From positions 1,371,412 through 1,435,411 of the forward strand of contig MEHQ01000169.1 in NCBI GenBank assembly GCA_008828725.1: 64,000 nt of DNA, given 5' to 3'. Source of the stretch: Saccharina japonica (lineage: Eukaryota; Sar; Phaeophyceae; Laminariales; Laminariaceae). Shown one piece after another: positions 14,813-26,320 of the stretch. Each line of letters opens with the position of its first letter. Within the stretch, counting starts at the first letter, position 1. A program made the position numbers and the translations under genes. The notes under the pieces were generated by a model. The model saw only the letters and a program-made list of their open reading frames with translations, was not told where the DNA came from and did no database searches.

Positions 14813-17800
14813 GTCCAAGGCCCTCATCTCTGCCGCTCGAGTGGCCCACACGGTCAAGAACAGCGAGGCTTACGGAGTGGAAATCACCGGAAGCGTCAGT
14901 GTCAACTTCACCAAGGTTAGAGAAAACACATTCATACACTACCCATCATAATGCTACTGGGAAACATGGCCGTCACCCTCAAAATGCTTCGCACCTTTGC
15001 CAACCTCGGCAGTTGGCTTGGCTATCATGGTGGCGAAATCACTCGGGACGCGTGGAGATGTGGGCATACCTACGCGTGCTGTCTCGCGTCACGCTTGAAA
15101 TTGCGTACTTGTGTTGTATCAGACCACTACTGCTGTACGTTTATGAATGGAAATTTTCATCGGCAAGGCGCACACAACACACAGGCGGGCTCCGTGCTTG
15201 ACAGCTGCGGTGGCGCCAATCGCCTTGTTTTTTTGTTCTTGCGCCCGAAACACGAACGTAATGACACGTCACGCTATTGCACCAGCCAACACAATAAGGT
15301 TTGATTTTTTGGAATGGTGCCGTGTTGGCTTTTGCGTCCGAAGCATGAATGGAATGGAACGTCACGCAATCGCACCAACCATCACAATTAGGTTTGATGT
15401 TTTGGGATGGTGCCGTGTTGGCTTTTGCGTCCGAAGCATGAATGGAATGGAACGTCACGCTATCGCACCAACCGTCATGATTGTGTTTGATGTTTTGGAA
15501 TGGTGCCGTGTTGGTGAACTGCTGTACTGTATGCAGGTGATGGCGCGGCTTCGTCGGCTTCGGGCAGGGATCTCCCACCACGACAGCGCGGAACGCTTCA
15601 CGAAGCTGGGTGTGGACGTCTACATGGGACGCGGCGAGTTTACTTCCCACAGCACCGTCCAGGTGCATACAGTAGTATTATGTGTGATGTACATCGCTCT
15701 TGACAGCTCGTAATGGTTATTCCCGTCCGATTCCCCTTGCACGGTGTCACGGTTAATATGTTTCCTACCGTGGTGGCGATGGAATGGCCACAAAGTCTGC
15801 ACATGCTCCGAGGGCAACCGAAATAGTCTTTTTTTCGACACCTGACATACGAAAAAGGTCAGAATGGAAAGTAAACCGGAGCGCGTATCATCACAGGGGG
15901 AATCAAGAGAAACCAACTTTATGTTTTGTTCTGATTTTCCCATTTTTTTATCACTTGGTTTACGCGACCCCCGCCCCTGTCCGTACGCGTACGAAGTCGT
16001 CCTGTGATTACAGCCCTCTGCTTTCCTTTCCATTTTGACCATTTTGATGTGAGGTGTCGAACAAATGCTGTGTTCCGGTCGCCCTCGCATGCACCGTCAA
16101 TATTATATCCTTTTCTGCAGGAAGAACGGTCAACTACTAACAGTCAATAGTGGACGCGGCTTACGTGAGCTGGCTCAAACATTGTGCCATTCATTGAACA
16201 TTAAGCGCACGTGGAACCTGGTATGAGATTTTTCATACATAGCACGGAAAACGTTGCGTCTTCTGTGGATGATTTTGGCCGAAATTAATGGAGCGTTCTG
16301 ATCATTTTCGTTCTGGAAAGGAAAGTGGCCGTCAGTAGATGCTACGCGCTTTACTCTTACGTAACTGCTGGAGGTGTGCCGATTTGGATGATGTTACGTG
16401 CCTTTCAGGTGAACGGCAAAACCCTCAAGTTCAAGAGGGCGGTCATTGCTACCGGAGGGTCGGCGGCGCTCCCACCTATCCCAGGACTGAAGGAGGCCCC
16501 CTACCTCACCAACGCCTCCGTATTCAACCTCACCATGCTGCCTCGAAGGATGGTGAGCAGTGTGCGCGCGTTATTCCAGGGATGAAGCACTCCATATATT
16601 GTTTTATCCCATTTATTACCTTCGCACTTCTGTTCTCTCTCCTTCCTAGTCGTACAGATCCGCGGTCACAAAGTAGGCTCTTCGCCTTCCTCCCCCACTA
16701 TGGTTCGTGCCTCCCATTTGTTTGTCGCGAGAAGACTTCAGTCTTTTCTTCTCCCGTCGACTCGCATCGAATTGCGTATTAGAACGATCTACTGTATATC
16801 CGAACGAATATTGCTATGCATACTATTAATAATTCGTCGGGCGATCGTTATGGCAGCAATCATCAGGCTTTTTTTTTGTGTTTTTTTGGGCACGGGATGT
16901 GGTCGCTCACCTGGGTTTCTATGCGTCGGTCGTACTAGGTGCACATGATGGCTTTCAGCTCTCTGTTTAGGCGTCGTCTTATCTGCAGTACATATCCCAT
17001 CCACGAATATGGTGTGAGCATGATGACAAGATACGAACATTAACTGAACATGATACACACTTCGAAATATTTATACGAGAATACTGCTGTTGTTCAGAAG
17101 GTGTATGAACATAATATTTTCGTAGCGTGATCATATATTTCCATTTTTCATGGATATACACAACGCTCCCTGAATTCTTCATCCTCATATTGTGTTCTCC
17201 CCATGCGGCGGGATGTACATCCTGCACGAGGACATACAAAACCGCGTGATCGAAGTAGCACACTCAGGCTGCAAACATGAGTTACGACGAAATCCTCGAT
17301 CTCACAGCTGTTGTTTTTAAATTTTATAAAAAATATGTACGGGCCTGCAGGTTGTGATCGGTGGCGGGCCGATCGGGCTTGAGCTGGCGCAGGCCATGCA
17401 GCGCTTCGGGTCGGACGTGACGGTACTCATCCGATCAGGCGAGATTATGCCCAAGGTAAGCGTCAAACCTCAATCTCTTGTACGTACTATTATTAGCAGT
17501 ACCATCTATTGGTGGTGCATTGGCGATAGGACAACACCTATTGGTAGTGCATTGCCAGTATTCTAAATATGACTATGGTCCCTCTACAGTCCCGTCCCGA
17601 TCGAGTAGTGCCGGCTACAGTAGTGCATTGTCAGTATTCAAGATATGACTACTCGTATGGCCCCTCTATAGTCCGGTTCAGTCGTGCAGGCAGCCCGCTA
17701 TAGTGCCTGTGAAATCGATTGGCTTGGCACAGATGGGATTAATCAGTGTGTTAGTGTGCTGAGTATTGCCGGTTGCCGCTACAGTGCCGGTATTGTTGGC

Positions 17801-20800
17801 TATTATAGCGCATACCAGCACTATACGTACAGGGACCACTACTGCAATAGTAACAATCGGAGTAGGAGCAGCAGCAGGAAGAGTGGTACTGTAGCATGTC
17901 CGGGGCCGTCTTCATACATCGTGCGTAGGGACACGAAGTCACAACCAATGCTGTTGGCGCTTCAAAATATCCGTAGACCGTCGATGAGTTTGTAGTTTGT
18001 AGGTATAAATAGCAAAGCATTACTACTGTAGTTCAGGCGCATCGACGCGACCGAAAGCCGAAAGTCAGGGCAGCCGAAATGTGATGCCTTCCTTCTCTAG
18101 TCGTACATTTTTTTCATCTTCTATCCTTCGTGATGGGTGTCAAATTGCTTGTTATCTGTTATGGTTGACACTGGTTGACAGGAGGACGACGACGCCAGGG
18201 CAGTGGTGCTGCAGTCTCTCATCGACGACGGCATGAAACTGCTGTTCAACCTCAAGTTTATCCGCGTGGAGCACGAACCGGCCTCGTGCGAAGAGGAGTT
18301 CCCCACCATCCGTGTCGTCGTCGAACACAAGGGACGGGAGAAGGTACGAGCACGAGACCATCACATTTTATACTGCTGTACCAGGTACTGGTATATCGTA
18401 GCACATGTCCAAACCAGACCACTACTTGTCGCAGAAGACCTGGGGGCGATGTGGAGGCTGTGTATCTCGCCTGATCGACTGCTTAGCGGGCTGGACGAAT
18501 GTTACGATCACTCGTATCGTACCCACACCTGTCGCAGAAGACCACTCGCGAACAAATGCCTGAAGGAGGCGTCCGCGTAGACGCGGAGCACGCGTATCCC
18601 TCAGCAACCCCCACTTTTGCAGGCGTTTCTTTTTCGCCCTGCCATGGCTGAGGGGGTGACAACCAAATTAAACGTTTGGCGGTCAGGATATATGTTGGTA
18701 CAACAATACTGTAGGGTTCTTGCTAGGTATTGCCGGTCAATACAGTACCCAATTTACTGTCACTGCTGTGATGCAAACTTGTAACAGTTTGAATATCTGT
18801 GCTTATGCCCTGCGATGGACATCATCAGGTGGTCGAGTGCGAGGCACTCCTCGTGGCCACCGGGCGAAAGCCCAACGTCAATAATGTCGGCTTGAACAAA
18901 GCTGGAGTGGAGTACAACGCCAAGGATGGCGTGAAGGTCAACGACCAGCTGCAGACTACCAACAAGGTAACCAATTCACATTCATCCGCCGCCAATAACG
19001 TGCCACCTACCACCTGTAGACGAACTCAACAAGGCGTTGGAGCCTGATCCGGATGTCGTACGTCTCGTCACCGGACGACACCAACAGCACGACATACTGC
19101 AATGGCGATAGGGCAACACCTACTACTGTACTCCCACCTTCTACCATCCACTAACGCACATAACTTGACGACAGTGAGACACATATCCTTCTGCGCGAGT
19201 TCTTAGCGACAGCTACTCTGTATTTTATATAACAGGTAACCCTTCTCTGCACTATTACAGTAGTACTGCAAACATGGGCCAATTGTGGTTCCAACTACAG
19301 TATGTACTGTAGCATGCCTCTGAACACGTCGGTGTCGTTTTGAACGTACTGAGGAGCGCTTGCTCGTGATGATAATGGTGCTACCGAGGTTGTCGTTGCC
19401 CGCTGCTCATTCACGATGGCTTGCGCGATTTCTACCGGACCAGAAAGCCAAATTATGGAGGCTTATCGTATGTAGGTGGGTTGAGTTGACGCAGGCAGCA
19501 CTCTGGCCAAGCCGCGCAATAAAGGAAGCATCGAACTGACCCTTGTAATATGTGTATGGGTCGACCTCCATGAACTGCGACAGGCCATCTACGCTGTCGG
19601 AGATTGCTGCACCAAGTTCCAGTTCACTCACGCTGCCGAGTTCATGGCGAGGATCGTCATCCGCAACGCACTTTTCTTCGGTCAGTGTGATTAAAATCCT
19701 ACTGTACTGCTGTACTGCTGTACTGCTGTACTGCTGTGATATTATCATTCCTACGTTGCATTCCTACTGTAGTATTGGTATTGTATTGTATTTAATCGAC
19801 AACTATTAATACTGTATGTAGTATGTACTCCGTGTTAATTATATGAAATAGTATTGTGTGTCTTGTATTTATTATTAAGTACTACAGTACTTCGTATATC
19901 TAATTACCTGTATACGAAGTACAGTACAGCGGTAGTACTTGCAGTGGTGTGCGGATTGTCTTGTGTTGCCTACAGGTATGCTCCACAAGCCCGTCACGTT
20001 GACACAGCAGCAGCAGACAGCAACAGGGCGGTTGCTTGACCTTTGTTGCAGTAGTAATATCGCGCTTTTCTGCTTTTGCTATCAATATTACCAGTAGTAC
20101 CGTGAGAGCGACGAGTACCCACGTGGGCAAGAAGGACGGTATCCGCTTTGGAGAAAACATGTTGACTTTTCCCCGTTAATGGGGCGGGATGCAAGGACAG
20201 TATCCTGATTGACATAGTCGTTACGTGTTAATTATCCATGTGCACCACCAGTGTGGCGGTTATCGCTAGGAGCGCTCACAGGCATCGTGTGTCAGAACGT
20301 GGCACGGCAAGCACACAGTGTCGTCGAGTCCGCATTGTTTTTGCTTTTCGAGCAAAGAACCCACGAAAGAGGAAGAGAGAGAAAGACAGAGAGAGAGCTA
20401 ACCGTGCTTTGACAGCCGCCAGATTAATATGACGACCGACCGCCCAATTGATTTGACCACCGATTCGCTAGGCAAGGCGAAGTTCAGCGACTTGCTTATC
20501 CCATGGGCGACCTTCACGGAGCCGGAGGTAGCTCACGTGGGCCTCTACCCCCGCGACATGGATGCCAACAAGATCGCCTTCGACACCTTCACCAAGGAGG
20601 TGCGCGCCATTCACCATCAAGCATTCATTATCAATCGTTCATCGCCAATCATTCACCATTCACCAATAATCATTCAGTATCGATCATTCATCATCAATCA
20701 TGCATGATCAATCGTTTATCGTCAATCATCCATCATCAATCATCCATCATCAACCCTTCATTATCAATCCTTCATCCTCAATCATCCATCATCAATCATT

Positions 20801-22258
20801 CATCATCACGGATTAATCTCTATATGTCTACTACTGTAACTGTCAGCAATTACGAACGTGGCGTTTCAGTGGACACGCACTCTGCAAGACACACACGATT
20901 TCGCAAACGCCACAACATAAAAATAGATGAGAGTGCGCTAGATATTACCAGGCGTTGGGGCTTAACGGGCCTATTTTGTTCCCAATGTTTGCCGGCAGGT
21001 ATCATCTTCAATATTCACTATAATACCGGCATACCTGGTACATAATGATATAGCGCGAGCAGGATTGCACAATTGTCTCGGTTTTCTTGTTTTTGTTGGA
21101 TGTTTGTCGAGCATCGTCTGTCGCCATGGACCTAGCTCCTACCCAATGTTCACCAGTATCATCTTCAATATTTATTGTCGATATCCCTTGCTTGCTGTAC
21201 AGGACTGCGGAATTGGCTTGTTTTTTTGTAGGCTGGCTGATTACTGAGTATCGCCTGTTTATCTTGAGAATGATGTCGGTCGTTTGTCTCGAAGCTGCTG
21301 TAAGTACATACACATGTTCTTTCGGCCCATCGACGAAGTGAAATAACTCCAACTAGGCACGTAGCGCGTGAACTTCGACTGTTTTTGTTTTGTTTGCATC
21401 TGACCTCCATCCACCCGGAGTTTTCATCTTCAAGTACTACAGTACTGTAAGCAGCAATGCTCTTGTCTGTTCACATAAAAAAGTATCATCATGTGCAAGA
21501 TTAGTTTTCAGTCCTCAGCTGGCCGGATTTTGAAAGTGCCGTTACACATCCTGTCCCCTACTTGCCTTTCACTCGTATATCGTGCCAGTTTGACGACAAC
21601 GACCGCGCCATCTTGGAGGGGCATAAGGAGGGCTTCGTCAAGATCCATGTCAAGCGTGGGACGGACCGCATCATTGGGGCGACCATTGTTGGCGACGGTG
21701 CGGGCGACATGATCAGGTTCGTTCTTGGTTTTCCTTTCTCGTCATGATAAGTGCATTATTTTGTCATTTACACCATCCAAGGAAATGATTACCCTGTGTA
21801 GGACAGACGAGTGTCGTATTGGTTGGATGACTCGGCGTTGTGTCCTACTGTCCGGCCCAGTTTGCTTTGACGAATCGAGAGAAAACTACTGCCCAAACCG
21901 GCCCAAGTCCGAAGGTTTGGGGTCTGTCAATAGCTCTGCTGTCCCTGCCAGCGACATGTTAACTAGTTCTTCCACCACAAAACGGCATGGCTAGGCGGCG
22001 GGCCACATGTTTGAACGACACGTACGAGTTAATCAAGCACACACCGTCGTTTCGCTTCGTGTGCGCGTGTTTTGTTTTTGCAGCGAGCTGTCGGTCGCTA
22101 TGCAGAGCAAGGTCGGGCTGGGAAGCTTGGCGGGCGTGATCCACCCGTACCCTACGAGAGCGGAGTCGGTCCGACAGGCTGGCGACCTCTACAACAAGAC
22201 CAAGCTCACGCCTGCCGTGCGCTCCGTGTTCCGCAACCTCATGGCCATCAAGCGGTAA
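541..22258 (+). CDS. DEP domain-mercuric-reductase-like FAD/NAD(P) disulfide oxidoreductase, 16 exons
   Basis: Exons: 541-582, 8682-8741, 10567-10675, 11797-11915, 13274-13483, 14036-14113, 14754-14915, 15537-15662, 16409-16552, 17351-17455, 18182-18343, 18829-18966, 19584-19680, 20472-20599, 21589-21716, 22084-22258. All introns are GT-AG and phases close to one 660-residue frame. Residues 15-105 form a DEP domain (IKDRTYRL, CFVGKDAADWL, LFYRFTED). The oxidoreductase follows: FAD motif GAGTGG (188-193), redox pair in GGDCLNVGCVPSK (Cys219, Cys224), NAD(P) motif GGGPIGLE (354-361), ATGRKPN (450-455), second FAD motif YAVGDCC (488-494), and a C-terminal dimer domain ending IHPYPTRAES. It should move electrons from NAD(P)H through FAD to a disulfide or another acceptor; the substrate is unknown. 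Lipoamide dehydrogenase's catalytic His is Tyr625 here, as in mercuric reductases, but MerA's C-terminal Cys pair and HMA domain are absent. Exon 1 is the least certain: 14 residues, then an 8.1-kb intron. Confidence 0.88.
2604..2711. mobile_element. Small MITE, family A copy 1
   Basis: A 108-bp sequence has imperfect inverted ends: the left end contains GCAGGACATCTAAT and the right end, read in reverse complement, contains ACAGGACACCTAAT. The same ends occur at 32521-32702 and 43283-43454, so this is a dispersed family. It has no coding capacity. The target duplication was not resolved. It lies in intron 1 of gene 1. Confidence 0.55.
3107..3452 (+). mobile_element. tRNA-derived SINE, copy 1
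   Basis: The head is tRNA-like, with a B-box-like ACGAGTTCGAGCCCC at about 3160-3175. A family-specific body follows, including GGATCTGAGTTACGACTA near 3370, and the end is A/T-rich (AAATGGGATG, then A runs). Head, body and tail align with 26001-26320 in reverse orientation and with 12719-13036. It sits in intron 1 of gene 1 in the sense orientation. It is non-autonomous and would need a LINE reverse transcriptase encoded elsewhere. Confidence 0.75.
4121..4215 (+). promoter_or_regulatory. Possible internal promoter with non-coding first exon
   Basis: ACTATAAATA at 4121-4130 resembles a TATA box. About 85 bp downstream a good splice donor (AACAAG then GTACGTTA, junction at 4215/4216) follows a pyrimidine-rich stretch. 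This could be an alternative transcription start for gene 1 or chance. No coding potential is seen. Confidence 0.2.
6710..6780. repeat. 24-bp tandem repeat, three units
   Basis: Three units contain CATTACTTCAAGTA followed by AGGTCGAAT or AAGTCGAAT. They lie in intron 1 of gene 1. Confidence 0.85.
7395..7740. repeat. GTACGACATTCATACCCG minisatellite
   Basis: About eight diverged units alternate GAACTTCTG, GTTCTGTACGACATTC and ATACCCGTACCCGG. Read on the minus strand, the unit order resembles the TACCGAAC arrays at 55.7, 56.7 and 57.4 kb: a GAACTT block, then a GGTAC(C/G)GGTAT block. I infer that they are the same family. The open frames across it on both strands are products of the repeat. 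Confidence 0.7.
9221..10385. repeat. Large GC-rich inverted array of CCGCGGCAA-type units
   Basis: The left half (9221-9670) is a degenerate run of about 10-12-bp units such as CCGCGGCAAGAC and CCGTGGAAA. A short spacer (about 9670-9780) holds different sequence. The right half (9780-10385) carries the complementary units (CTTGCCGCGG, TTTCCGCGG). Transcribed across, the halves could pair as a long imperfect hairpin. It lies in intron 2 of gene 1 and ends about 180 bp before the exon at 10567. Open frames up to 228 codons here come from the repeat. Confidence 0.8.
12719..13036 (+). mobile_element. tRNA-derived SINE, copy 2
   Basis: The B-box-like ATGGGTTCGAGTCTCC lies at about 12779-12795. 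The shared body includes GGATCTGAGTTACGACTA (near 12973), and the 3' end is AATGGGATG. A CAGTACAGCAGTACAG stretch interrupts the tRNA-like head. It lies in intron 4 of gene 1, sense orientation. Confidence 0.72.
13680..13815. repeat. GTAGTA/CTGCTG microsatellite-like tract
   Basis: Imperfect trinucleotide-rich sequence is built from AGTAGTAC and TACTGCTGTA. It lies in intron 5 of gene 1. Confidence 0.6.
15230..15512. repeat. 93-bp tandem repeat, three units
   Basis: The phrase ACGTCACGC recurs at 15266, 15359 and 15452, giving a 93-bp period. Each unit also carries GGTTTGAT(T/G)TTTTGG or GTGTTTGATGTTTTGG and GGTGCCGTGTTGG. Because 93 is a multiple of three, it creates long open frames (188 and 175 codons) on both strands that are not genes. 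It lies in intron 7 of gene 1. Confidence 0.9.
16601..16783 (-). mobile_element. tRNA-derived SINE, copy 3, 5'-truncated
   Basis: The reverse-oriented body and tail match the other copies (ATCCCATTTATTACCTTCG at one end, CTCCCCCACTATGG inside). The tRNA-like head is missing. It lies antisense in intron 9 of gene 1. Confidence 0.65.
17535..17676. repeat. 84-bp imperfect doublet
   Basis: Two diverged copies share GTAGTGCATTG, CAGTATTC, ATATGACTA and CCCCTCTA(C/T)AGTCC. They lie in intron 10 of gene 1. Confidence 0.6.
19695..19740. repeat. TACTGCTG microsatellite
   Basis: An 8-bp motif, TACTGCTG, is repeated about five times just after the donor of intron 13 of gene 1. The same word is scattered throughout the window. 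Confidence 0.85.
20620..20815. repeat. ATCATCAATC-type microsatellite
   Basis: A degenerate tract of ATTCATCATCAATC and CATCCATCATCAATC units begins 20 bp after the donor of intron 14 of gene 1. Confidence 0.85.
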
Positions 22259-22780
22259 ACGTCCGGATGCACTCCTGATGGAGTACTGATGGGCTCCTGA
22301 CACACTGCTGATGGACTACTGATGGGCTTCTCAAGCGCTGCTGATGGGTTCTTGATGCACTAATGATGGCCCTCCCTACTGATGGGCCTCGGGTGCTCGC
22401 ACTCCTAATGCGCTCCACGACAGATGAAGGGGGAAAGTTCGTGGGAGCAGAGCAGTGACGTTGGCAGTTGTGGATCGTGGGCCACGGCGGTCGCGCGCGC
22501 TTGAGAGTGCTTGCTGGGGTTTCCATTATATTCGAGCGATTGATTGCCTGATGCCTGATTATTTTTGTTTGCGTGTTTATTTTTTATTCCTTCATGACAG
22601 CCGAAGGTGTAGACGCTAGAAATATGTAGACTCCAGCCCGGTAACGAGGGAACGATGTGGCATGTCATGCACATTGGCCATTGTGTTTGTCTCTAGTCAA
22701 CGAAGGTAGAGTCTGTGCAGTAGATAGTGTCTGCTCGAGCGGTATACATATGTGGTTCTACTCAGCAGTCGTCTTGATCG
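22259..22780. other. 3' flank of gene 1
   Basis: Directly after the TAA (22256-22258) lies a degenerate run of CTGATGG(G/A)CT phrases to about 22400. These probably form part of the 3' untranslated region. No clear polyadenylation signal was identified, and no gene is seen. Confidence 0.5.
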
Positions 22781-22804
22781 GTGGACGTGTGCTTGGATAG
22801 GGGT

Positions 22805-23060
22805 ATCCTTTTTTGGCTGGTATATTTTCCGAAAGACGGAGCTCCTTAATCCAAAATCGTTGGAAAGTTCATTTTTGTGTTGCAACAATTTTCATCGTAT
22901 ACTTATAGTAGGCCATAGGATTGCTCATCGGGCGATCGCTTTTGCATCCCTCCAAACATTGCAGTTTTTTTCTGGGTGAGGTATAGAGCCTCTCAAGTGA
23001 CCACCCTTATAAGGCAAAAACACTATGCACTTGCATGCAGGCTACCGTAGCATGCGTCGG
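22805..23060. repeat. Dispersed repeat B, copy 1
   Basis: The sequence is about 250 bp containing TTTTTGGCTG, TTTTCCGAA, GGTGAGGTAT and CTACCGTAGCATGCGTC in that order. The same order recurs at 35265-35480, inside gene 2. It has no coding potential. Element boundaries are not resolved. Confidence 0.6.
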
Positions 23061-24042
23061 TGAACACAATTTTTCGATGTTTTTATCTCATTTTTGTTTT
23101 GTCGGTGTCGCTGCGTTGTCCCCTTTCTTGCTCATCGCCAGCGTTTGGGCCATCCGTACCTTCAGGAAGCGGGTGTAGGTAGTGGTCGCACGATATGTGT
23201 TAGGTTTCGTCACAGCGCCTGTCTGCTTTAGTGACACCACTCACGGCACCCACGACCGTTACGTTGTGCCTTGCGCCATTGTGATATAGGTTAGTTTAAT
23301 GTAGACGCTGCAAACGCGAAAGGAAACCGGTATGCAGTGCTAAAGGAATACCCAGAGGAAGAGGACGGGACGAAGGGGGCAGCAGGCTACAATATGTATA
23401 GGTACCAAATGGACATTTCATCGATAACATAGTCGAACGGCAGGGAGAGGGGGTGCCTGGAACAAGACCATGCGTTAATATGGCGGCTTGTGCTCGTCAA
23501 TACATCTGTCTACGCAGCAACAGTCTGACGGTGCATGTGGCTACTTCCTCTGCTTTAGGGGCTACAGCTCTAGAGCAATCATATGTGCGTCTATGTTTAT
23601 ATTACAATATACATTGTATCTACCGGGGTCTCTCGCTGCGGGGCATGACTGCTTGTTCGAACGTTTTTCTATTGGAGGTTATGGTTGCCTCTTTCAAGCG
23701 ATCCCAATCGATTGACGCCCACATTTCGCGTCAAAATATGAAATATCGACACCTAAACACATCCACCATCGTTCGGCGCAACGACTCTCAGATTATCGGG
23801 TGCCCTGTGCGCTGGGTCAATAACTGTTGTAACCAGGCATTTCTATTCTAACCAGGTAGGCTGGGTGGCTGCGCCGGCCGCAGCCGTGTTTGGTGTGCCC
23901 GCATAGCCACTACCCAGAGCCTTATCAAGCGCAACGATTCCATGACACACTAAGCAGGCTTTTGGGGTAGGGTTATATTTCCGGTTCGGAGCGGTGGCCG
24001 CCGTTAGTCGAAGCTGAAACACAATTTTCTTTCGGGAAAAAA
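23061..24042. other. Intergenic, nothing recognised
   Basis: I see no repeat, RNA gene or exon that I can support. Open frames of up to 132 codons (23453-23851) have no recognisable motif and overlap frames on the same strand. Confidence 0.4.
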
Positions 24043-24675
24043 ATGCCTTGCAGTTTCGTGACAAAGCCCTACCTCATTGGAACATCATCGTTGTATGCGG
24101 ACATATTCGAGGAAGAGATAACCCGCGCGGGAAAATATTCGCCAGCTGCCTGTATCGATGCTCTCATCCCCCGTATTGACAAGAAACAAATCAAGACGCT
24201 GAGAGGGAAACGGTGCCAGCAAACATGGCGTGTGTGCCCTTTATAGTAAAGCGTGGACGGCAGTTTCTTTGTCGTCTTGCAGATATATCCAGGCTCGGTA
24301 CAGCGATCCTGGGTGCGACCAGCAATGCTGTGCGGGTACCTAAACGGAGCGCCATATGTCTCCCCAAGCAAGCCTGATGTCCCGTGCTACTTACTCATGG
24401 AAGCCCAACACTGCCCCGACGGTGTGTTGATGGCACCCCTCTGTTTGGTTTGTGCGTCGCCGCTGGCCTGCCGCTAGGGGGCCGCCGAAACATTGTGCCC
24501 GATGGACTTCCTTCGCTGTCTTCGCAGATATGACTCATCGTTCGCCCGAAGGCAAAACCAGGCCCCCGCATGCCTGACGTTATGGGAGAGGGTTGCTGCC
24601 GGGAGCAATAGGATGGTCAAGGACTCACACCAACTTCTTTGCGGCACGTCTAGCCAATGGTTTGCAGAAACATGA
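24043..24675 (+). CDS. Uncharacterised exon-like open frames, possibly a small or decayed gene
   Basis: Three nearby segments have more protein-like composition than their surroundings. The first is 24043-24246, with a start ATG after an A-run and phrases such as SLYADIFEEEITRAG. The second runs from about 24291, after a CTTGCAG acceptor, through YLNGAPYVSPSKPD. The third, from about 24529, follows a TTCGCAG acceptor and ends at a TGA near 24675. I could not join them in frame with good donors, so this may be a pseudogene or chance. No family is recognised. Confidence 0.22.
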
Positions 24676-24759
24676 GGCCCCTCTAGCCGATACCATTGTC
24701 TGTTCCCTCTCCGCATGACGCGGTCCTTTCCACTCCGCATGGTGCTGCCCTAAACAGTG

Positions 24760-25990
24760 ACAATGCGGCCTGCGCTTCAGCCACTCATTTTTAACGAGTG
24801 AAAGGGAGGAGGCACTGTAAACCTATTCCTGGCTCGGCTCAACCACCGAATGTCGCGCCATTACGTGCGTAGAGAACCCCCCCCTCTCGCTCCAACACAC
24901 AGGTCACGCGCAAAATCCCACTGTCCCCACCAAACAGACACACACGCGTCCTTTCTCAAGCGTATCCCGCATTATTATACTGTGGGAAGGTAATCCCTGC
25001 CTGGTATGAAATAGCGCCTCCCCAAGAAATACGAAAACTGTCCATATATCTCGACCTATTGTAGAACTCGCACGCCCAAAGTGTCTTGATCGATGTGTTG
25101 CCCTTGTCCAAGCGGTCATGTAGATGTGCTCAACGTCGAAAGCTTCAATGTGTGCTTGATTTTACTGCCCGAAGGTGAAATGTTGTGCTTTTTGCTGGAA
25201 CCAGCTCGCATTTTGTAGTAAGGTGCGGAAAGCACGGACTTGTCAAGAACTACTGCAGGTCAACGCTTTCTACTGTAGGATCGCATCAAATGTTAGCACA
25301 TACCAGGTACTCCACACAAAACAGTGGCGGTTATTGTAGGACTGTGGGACTGTAGTACTGCTGTGATGCTGTTGAAGTGGAGGAGCCAGGGCCACGGCCG
25401 CGTGACAGGCGTGCAGCTTCACAAAAACAAAAGCGACACGGAGTTAGCCACCTAATCACTACACGGCTGACCAGAGCTCTGCATATTAGCCACAAATCTT
25501 GCACCAATACAAACTCCACCTACCCTGACCTACCTGCTCTGAATTCGATTTTGCATTCATATTGGTGTTTGAGTGGTGTGTAATTGTATGGGTTTTAGTA
25601 TCCTGTTTTTCGTGTTTGATGTACTCGTATGGTATTTTAGTATGATGATTGTGTGGGTTTAAGCACGAAGACTTTATTTTACCAAACAAGAGCATTTTAC
25701 AGGGCGGGCGGGAGAATGGGTCGGTGGGTGGGTTGATGCAGTGGGTGGGTGGATGCGTGGTGGGTGATCGATGGTTAACCCATAATTGTTGCCCACTGGT
25801 GCTGCAGCGTGCCACTAGTATAGCCCGTTGCAGGTATGAGGAAAGGAGTCCACCATGCACACGACAGCAAAATGCTCATCACTCCACTCTTCTATTATTA
25901 ATAGTAGTCTATTTATTGATAGACTTTGAAAAATAATTTAATACCAGGTACTTGTTTTACAGTAGTTCGTTTCACGTCGGTTCTTCCGAT
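24760..25990. other. Intergenic with dispersed repeat C, copy 1
   Basis: About 24985-25215 matches 29410-29705. Shared phrases are GGTAATCCCT or CGTAATCCCT, GAAATAGCGCC, CGATGTGTTGCCCTTGTC, and GCCCGAAGGTGAAATGTTGTG with a following GCTGGAACCAGCT. At 25700-25775 there is a G-rich GTGGGTGG tract. No gene is seen. Confidence 0.5.
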
Positions 25991-26000
25991 CTGTTTGTTG

Positions 26001-26320
26001 TTTTTTTTGTTTCCATCCCATTCATTATCTTCGTACTTCCGTCGTTCTCCCTCCCTAGTCGTAACTCAGATCCGGGGTCACAAAGTAGGCTCCCCTCTCT
26101 CCTCCCCCACTACGGTCCTTGCTTTGCATTTTTATCGCGAGAAGATTTCAGCACTTTCTTCCCTCGTCAACTTTCGTCGAGTTTTGCTTACCCACGCTAG
26201 AATATGCGCTCTCGACAGTCGGTGTCATTTGAGAATAAAAAGCTCCATGGGGAGAATCGAACCCTCGACATCCGGCCCTACAGGCTTCGTGGCTACCAGT
26301 TAGAGCACCGGGCGACCGGG
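26001..26320 (-). mobile_element. tRNA-derived SINE, copy 4
   Basis: This is a full-length copy in reverse orientation. On the minus strand it begins CCCGGTCGCCCGGTGCTCTA, carries a canonical B box GGGTTCGATTC (near 26254-26264), then the shared body and the AATGGGATGG tail before a T-run at 26001-26010. It preserves the tRNA head best of the four copies. It lies between genes 1 and 2. Confidence 0.8.

Noticed and set aside
15141..15713. 188- and 175-codon frames on opposite strands
   Set aside because: They arise from the 93-bp tandem repeat in intron 7; only 15537-15662 is a real exon, in another phase.
541..22258. Calling gene 1 a true mercuric reductase or a lipoamide dehydrogenase
   Set aside because: No C-terminal Cys pair or HMA domain for mercury, and Tyr625 replaces the catalytic His of lipoamide dehydrogenase.
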